A DNA stretch of 64,000 bases from Pseudoalteromonas umbrosa (GTDB lineage: Bacteria > Pseudomonadota > Gammaproteobacteria > Enterobacterales > Alteromonadaceae): NCBI RefSeq assembly GCF_030125375.1, contig NZ_JASJUU010000004.1, forward strand, positions 62,001-126,000, written 5' to 3'. Numbering within the stretch: position 1 is the stretch's first letter; each line of letters opens with the position of its first letter. The notes under the pieces were generated by a model, which saw nothing but the letters and a program-made list of their open reading frames with translations, had not been told where the DNA came from and did not search any database. Positions 60,300 to 64,000 of this stretch are shown here, in pieces. A program made the translations under genes and the position numbers.

Positions 60300-63197
60300 A
60301 TGTCAAACGCCAAATCTCTTGAACAGTTAGAGCAAAAGCAAGACTTTATTCGTCGCCATATCGGCCCGAATGCCGCACAAGTAAGCGAAATGCTTGCTGA
60401 GCTTGGAGTATCAAGTGTTGAAGAGCTGATCGGTCAAACGGTACCTGACTCTATTCGTTTAGAAACAGGTCTTAAGATTGGTGAAAGCCGTACAGAAGTT
60501 GAAACGCTGAGCTACCTAAAATCAGTAGCAGGTCAAAACAAAGTATTTAAATCATACATTGGCCAAGGTTATCACCCAACACACGTACCTAATGTCATTT
60601 TACGTAATGTGTTAGAAAACCCAGGTTGGTACACAGCGTATACGCCTTATCAGCCAGAGATCGCACAGGGGCGTTTGGAGTCTCTTCTTAATTTCCAAAC
60701 TCTAACAATGGATGTCACAGGCCTAGACTTGGCAAGTGCATCTTTGCTTGATGAGTCTACCGCAGCGGCAGAGGCAATGGCCCTAGCTAAGCGTGTAGCA
60801 AAAGCGAAAAAAGCAAATACATTCTTCATTGCAGATGACGTACACACTCAAACGATTGACGTAGTAAGCACACGTGCTGAACAGTTTGGTTTTGACGTAG
60901 TTGTAGCGCCTGCAAGCGACGTGGTAAATTACGAGATCTTCGGTGCACTATTCCAGTACCCGTCAACATCAGGTGAAGTGGTTGATGTCACTGACCTAAT
61001 CGCACAAGTACAAGACAAAAAAGCGATCGCCTGTGTTGCTGCAGACATCATGAGCTTAATGCTATTGAAAGCACCGGGTAAACTAGGTGCAGACGTGGTA
61101 CTTGGTTCGGCACAGCGCTTTGGTGTACCTATGGGTTACGGTGGTCCACACGCAGCTTTCTTCGCAACACGCGACAAGTACAAGCGTTCACTACCTGGTC
61201 GTATCATTGGTGTTTCTAAAGACCGTTTAGGTAACGATGCACTACGTATGGCGATGCAGACGCGTGAGCAGCATATCCGTCGTGAAAAAGCGAACTCAAA
61301 CATTTGTACAGCGCAGGTATTGCTAGCTAACATGGCTGCATTCTACGCGGTGTACCACGGTCCTCAAGGTCTTAAAACTATTGCACAGCGCATCAACCGC
61401 TTTGCAAGCATCTTGGCGACTGGCCTTAAGTCAAAAGGCGTTGCACTGAAGCACGACACTTGGTTTGATACCATCACGGTTGTGGCTGAAGACGCAGATA
61501 AAAACGCGGTCGTTGCACGTGCCGTTGCAAAAGAAGTGAACTTTGCAATTAACCACGCAGGTGAGTATTCAATCGCACTGAATGAGACAACGACACGCGC
61601 TGACATCACAGAATTATTCGACATCATCCTTGGCGAAGGCCACGGTCTTGATGTGGCTGCGCTTGACGCAGAGGTTGCGGCAAACGACATCACAGGTATC
61701 CCAGCAAGCTTGGTACGTGATGACGAGATCCTAACCCATCCAAACTTTAATGAGTATCACAGCGAAACTGAAATGCTGCGTTACATCAAGCGTTTAGAGA
61801 ACAAAGATTTAGCATTGAACCACTCAATGATCTCTTTGGGCTCTTGTACTATGAAGCTAAACGCGACAGCGGAGATGATCCCAGTAACCTGGCCTGAATT
61901 CGCTGAGCTTCACCCATTCTGTCCACTTGAGCAAGCACAAGGTTATCAAACTATGATGACTGAGCTGCACGACTGGCTTGTAGATATCACAGGCTACGAT
62001 GCCGTATCACTACAGCCAAACTCAGGTGCACAAGGCGAGTACGCGGGTCTTATCGCGATTCGTAAATACCATGAATCACGTGGCGACGCGCACCGTAATG
62101 TCTGTTTGATCCCAAGCTCTGCGCACGGTACTAACCCTGCGTCTGCGCAAATGGCCAGCATGAAAGTTGTGGTTGTTGGCTGTGATGATAAAGGTAACAT
62201 TGACCTTGACGACTTACGTGCAAAAGCAGAAGAAGTGTCTGAGAACCTATCTTGTATCATGGTTACTTACCCGTCTACACACGGTGTATACGAAGAGACT
62301 ATCCGTGAAGTATGTGACATCGTTCACCAGCACGGCGGTCAAGTATACATGGACGGCGCGAATATGAACGCGCAAGTAGGTGTGACAAGCCCAGGCTTCA
62401 TCGGCTCTGACGTATCGCACTTAAACCTACACAAAACATTCTGTATCCCACACGGTGGTGGCGGTCCTGGTGTTGGTCCTATCGGTGTTAAATCGCACCT
62501 TGCGCCATTTATGCCTAACCACAGCATCATCAATGTTGCGGGTACAACAGAAGGCAATGGCGCGGTATCTGCTGCACCTTACGGCTCAGCGGCGATTTTA
62601 CCTATCTCATGGGCATACATCGCGATGATGGGCAGCGAAGGTCTTAAGCAAGCGACTGAAATTGCGATTGTTAACGCGAACTACCTAACGGCGAAACTAG
62701 CGGACCACTACCCAGTGCTATATCGCGGCCGTAACGACCGTGTTGCGCACGAGTGTATCGTTGACTTACGTCCACTTAAAGATGCGTCTGGCATCACTGA
62801 AATGGACGTGGCGAAGCGTCTTATGGACTACGGCTTCCACGCACCAACAATGTCATTCCCAGTTGCTGGCACACTGATGATCGAGCCTACTGAGTCTGAG
62901 TCTAAAGTTGAAATCGATCGCTTTATCGAAGCGATGATCTCAATTCGTAAAGAGATTGCAAAGGTTGAGTCTGGTGAGTGGTCTATTGAGAATAACCCAC
63001 TTGTATTTGCACCGCACACACAAGCTGACGTATTAGGAAACGAGTGGGAGCGCGCATATGACCGTTTTTACGCGGCATTCCCAGTACCGGCTGTAGCAAA
63101 AGACAAGTTCTGGCCAACGGTAACCCGTATCGATGACGTATACGGTGACCGTAACCTAATCTGTTCATGTCCAGCCGTTGAGACATATGCAGAGTAA
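60300..63197 (+). CDS. gcvP: Glycine decarboxylase (P-protein)
   Basis: The 965-residue homodimeric P-protein decarboxylates glycine using pyridoxal phosphate. It fuses the two halves seen as separate subunits in many bacteria. The PLP lysine is K712 in LNLHKTFCIPHGGGGPG; the N-terminal half has FIRRHIGP. Length fits E. coli (957). The ATG 60300 follows a 179-bp gap with a terminator, so gcvP probably has its own promoter. Confidence 0.98.
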   Translation: MSNAKSLEQLEQKQDFIRRHIGPNAAQVSEMLAELGVSSVEELIGQTVPDSIRLETGLKIGESRTEVETLSYLKSVAGQNKVFKSYIGQGYHPTHVPNVILRNVLENPGWYTAYTPYQPEIAQGRLESLLNFQTLTMDVTGLDLASASLLDESTAAAEAMALAKRVAKAKKANTFFIADDVHTQTIDVVSTRAEQFGFDVVVAPASDVVNYEIFGALFQYPSTSGEVVDVTDLIAQVQDKKAIACVAADIMSLMLLKAPGKLGADVVLGSAQRFGVPMGYGGPHAAFFATRDKYKRSLPGRIIGVSKDRLGNDALRMAMQTREQHIRREKANSNICTAQVLLANMAAFYAVYHGPQGLKTIAQRINRFASILATGLKSKGVALKHDTWFDTITVVAEDADKNAVVARAVAKEVNFAINHAGEYSIALNETTTRADITELFDIILGEGHGLDVAALDAEVAANDITGIPASLVRDDEILTHPNFNEYHSETEMLRYIKRLENKDLALNHSMISLGSCTMKLNATAEMIPVTWPEFAELHPFCPLEQAQGYQTMMTELHDWLVDITGYDAVSLQPNSGAQGEYAGLIAIRKYHESRGDAHRNVCLIPSSAHGTNPASAQMASMKVVVVGCDDKGNIDLDDLRAKAEEVSENLSCIMVTYPSTHGVYEETIREVCDIVHQHGGQVYMDGANMNAQVGVTSPGFIGSDVSHLNLHKTFCIPHGGGGPGVGPIGVKSHLAPFMPNHSIINVAGTTEGNGAVSAAPYGSAAILPISWAYIAMMGSEGLKQATEIAIVNANYLTAKLADHYPVLYRGRNDRVAHECIVDLRPLKDASGITEMDVAKRLMDYGFHAPTMSFPVAGTLMIEPTESESKVEIDRFIEAMISIRKEIAKVESGEWSIENNPLVFAPHTQADVLGNEWERAYDRFYAAFPVPAVAKDKFWPTVTRIDDVYGDRNLICSCPAVETYAE

Positions 63198-63243
63198 TTG
63201 ATATCTGATTGTCGGGAGAAATCCTGACATGGATTTTGATTTG

Positions 63244-63273
63244 AAAACCGCCTTAAGAGATTAAGGCGGTTTT
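63244..63273 (+). terminator. Intrinsic terminator of gcvP
   Basis: AAAACCGCCTTAA (63244-63256) pairs perfectly with TTAAGGCGGTTTT (63261-63273) around GAGA, then more T. It lies 47 bp past the stop. Confidence 0.93.
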
Positions 63274-63304
63274 TTTGTGGGTGGGTTTTGGTTTCAGTTG
63301 CAAT

Positions 63305-63490
63305 CTCGCCCTCGTCATCCTGACGGAGGTCAGTATCCATGTCTATTAGGGTTATCAGGTTAACAACAGTTATGGTGTCGACAGCAGCCTTCAACTATAC
63401 ATTTTGTCGCGTTGGCGACGACAACCAAGGGACGGCTGCCGTTGGCCTCTCGGGTGCGACCTTCGCTCTGGACTCTCCCAGCGCTCTATT
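63305..63490. repeat. GC-rich intergenic stretch, possible dispersed repeat
   Basis: The stretch is noticeably more GC-rich than its flanks. It contains GTCATCCTGACGGAGGTCAG (63314-63333, with CTGAC/GTCAG stem) of the kind repeated between genes in some marine gammaproteobacteria, and a minus-strand open stretch (from about 63490) reading SAGRVQSEGRTREANGSRP with no start. I see no gene in it. Confidence 0.4.
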
Positions 63491-63538
63491 ATCTAGAGAT
63501 AAGTGAGTTTGTAATTCCTAGGAATTTTATAATAAAGA

Positions 63539-64000
63539 TTATTCTATAATAGTATTTCTCTCTTTTATTGAACAGTATGCCATTGTAATAAGTGCACCAA
63601 ATGTTAAAGCCCATAGTAAATAAGCGACTATAGGGTATAGATCATAAAAGAATTGAAAATCTATGTCGTAAATATTTCTTACAGTATTTTCTGCTAATGC
63701 TAGCAAGCAATTGAAAGCCGATAGTATGAAAAACCAGTGAAAAAAAGCATCAAAATCTGTTAATGAAACTTTACTTGAACCGAATAGTTTTTTTGATAAT
63801 TGTACCCTGAAAATAAAAACACAGACAGCAACAAGGTTAATGACGAACTGAAGTCCAAAAATAATAGTACCTTTACTCAGATAATCATTATTTTGAGCAA
63901 TTGGATCAATTAACTTAGTAAAGGTTATGTATTCTATCCCATTGATTACTACAAGGAATAGAGAGATGTGAGTTAAATTTATATCGTTGTTTTTTAAGCC
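63539..64000 (-). CDS. Integral membrane protein of unknown function, 3' part only
   Basis: An uninterrupted frame enters from the right edge on the minus strand and stops at 63539. The visible 153 residues contain four hydrophobic helices: ISLFLVVINGIEYITF, TIIFGLQFVINLVAVCVFIF, FFHWFFILSAFNCLLALA and VAYLLWALTFGALITMAYCS. The two pairs are joined by short polar loops; the chain ends KERNTIIE. No family is recognised. The start codon lies outside the window. The region is strongly AT-rich compared with gcvP, which may mean horizontal transfer. Confidence 0.7.
   Translation of the reverse strand, partial: GLKNNDINLTHISLFLVVINGIEYITFTKLIDPIAQNNDYLSKGTIIFGLQFVINLVAVCVFIFRVQLSKKLFGSSKVSLTDFDAFFHWFFILSAFNCLLALAENTVRNIYDIDFQFFYDLYPIVAYLLWALTFGALITMAYCSIKERNTIIE

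Overview
The window is chromosomal DNA of a marine gammaproteobacterium of the Alteromonadales. It most resembles Pseudoalteromonas. The evidence is the AT-leaning composition, the gene families (an EfpL-type EF-P paralogue, an ExeA/ExeB pair, a ZntR plus SO_0444-type permease pair, a large secreted modular hydrolase) and the conserved neighbourhoods. This assignment is inferred from gene content; no database was searched. There is no rRNA operon, CRISPR array, complete insertion sequence or prophage.

Layout. 1-1 kb: terminator, tRNA-Trp, holD-rimI. 1-7.4 kb: a hybrid sensor kinase, a secreted metalloprotease-like protein with carbohydrate-binding modules, and efpL (yeiP). 7.5-10.4 kb: a GFA-like protein, a TPR lipoprotein and an orphan type II thioesterase. 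10.7-17.5 kb: housekeeping genes prfC, argS, pdxH, a TatD-family nuclease, and divergent ytjB/serB. 17.7-25.1 kb: the pyruvate dehydrogenase locus pdhR-aceE-aceF-lpd with two palindromic PdhR-type boxes upstream. 25.2-27.5 kb: an accessory AT-rich island with a 45-residue double-glycine-leader peptide gene, a decayed tandem copy of it, palindromic repeats, a transposase fragment and a small lipoprotein. 27.5-34.2 kb: cca, exeA-exeB, an HD-GYP phosphodiesterase, an M20 amidohydrolase and rluA. 34.3-36.1 kb: a DeoR-type repressor divergent from a HAD phosphatase and a SemiSWEET-like sugar transporter, with three phased direct repeats between them. 36-42.5 kb: a secreted protein of unknown function, rapA and a PIN-PhoH ATPase. 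42.7-48.9 kb: a very large hybrid kinase, a response regulator with a degenerate GGDEF domain, a DUF3192 lipoprotein and a 2-hydroxyacid dehydrogenase. 49.2-52.1 kb: zntR-like regulator, a Cu/Zn permease and an acyltransferase. 52.2-56.9 kb: 6S RNA (minus strand) and ygfB-pepP-ubiH-ubiI. 56.9-63.2 kb: a LysR regulator, an unknown divergent gene and gcvT-gcvH-gcvP. 63.2-64 kb: a terminator, a GC-rich repeat-like stretch and the 3' end of a membrane protein gene that runs off the right edge.

How the genes work together. PdhR, E1, E2 and E3 form the pyruvate dehydrogenase complex; E3 (Lpd) is also the L-protein of glycine cleavage, whose T, H and P proteins are at the other end. Lpd and gcvP each follow a strong terminator, so each is probably expressed from its own promoter. 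The kinase at 42.7 kb and the GGDEF-like response regulator abut (TAA directly followed by ATG) and should act together. The DeoR/HAD/SemiSWEET trio looks like a small sugar-handling module. ZntR and the permease form a metal-efflux pair.

The most novel-looking material is the 25.9-26.8 kb island: an orphan double-glycine-leader peptide gene with a near-consensus promoter and good ribosome binding site, and a tandem copy that has decayed. The SemiSWEET module is the next most interesting.
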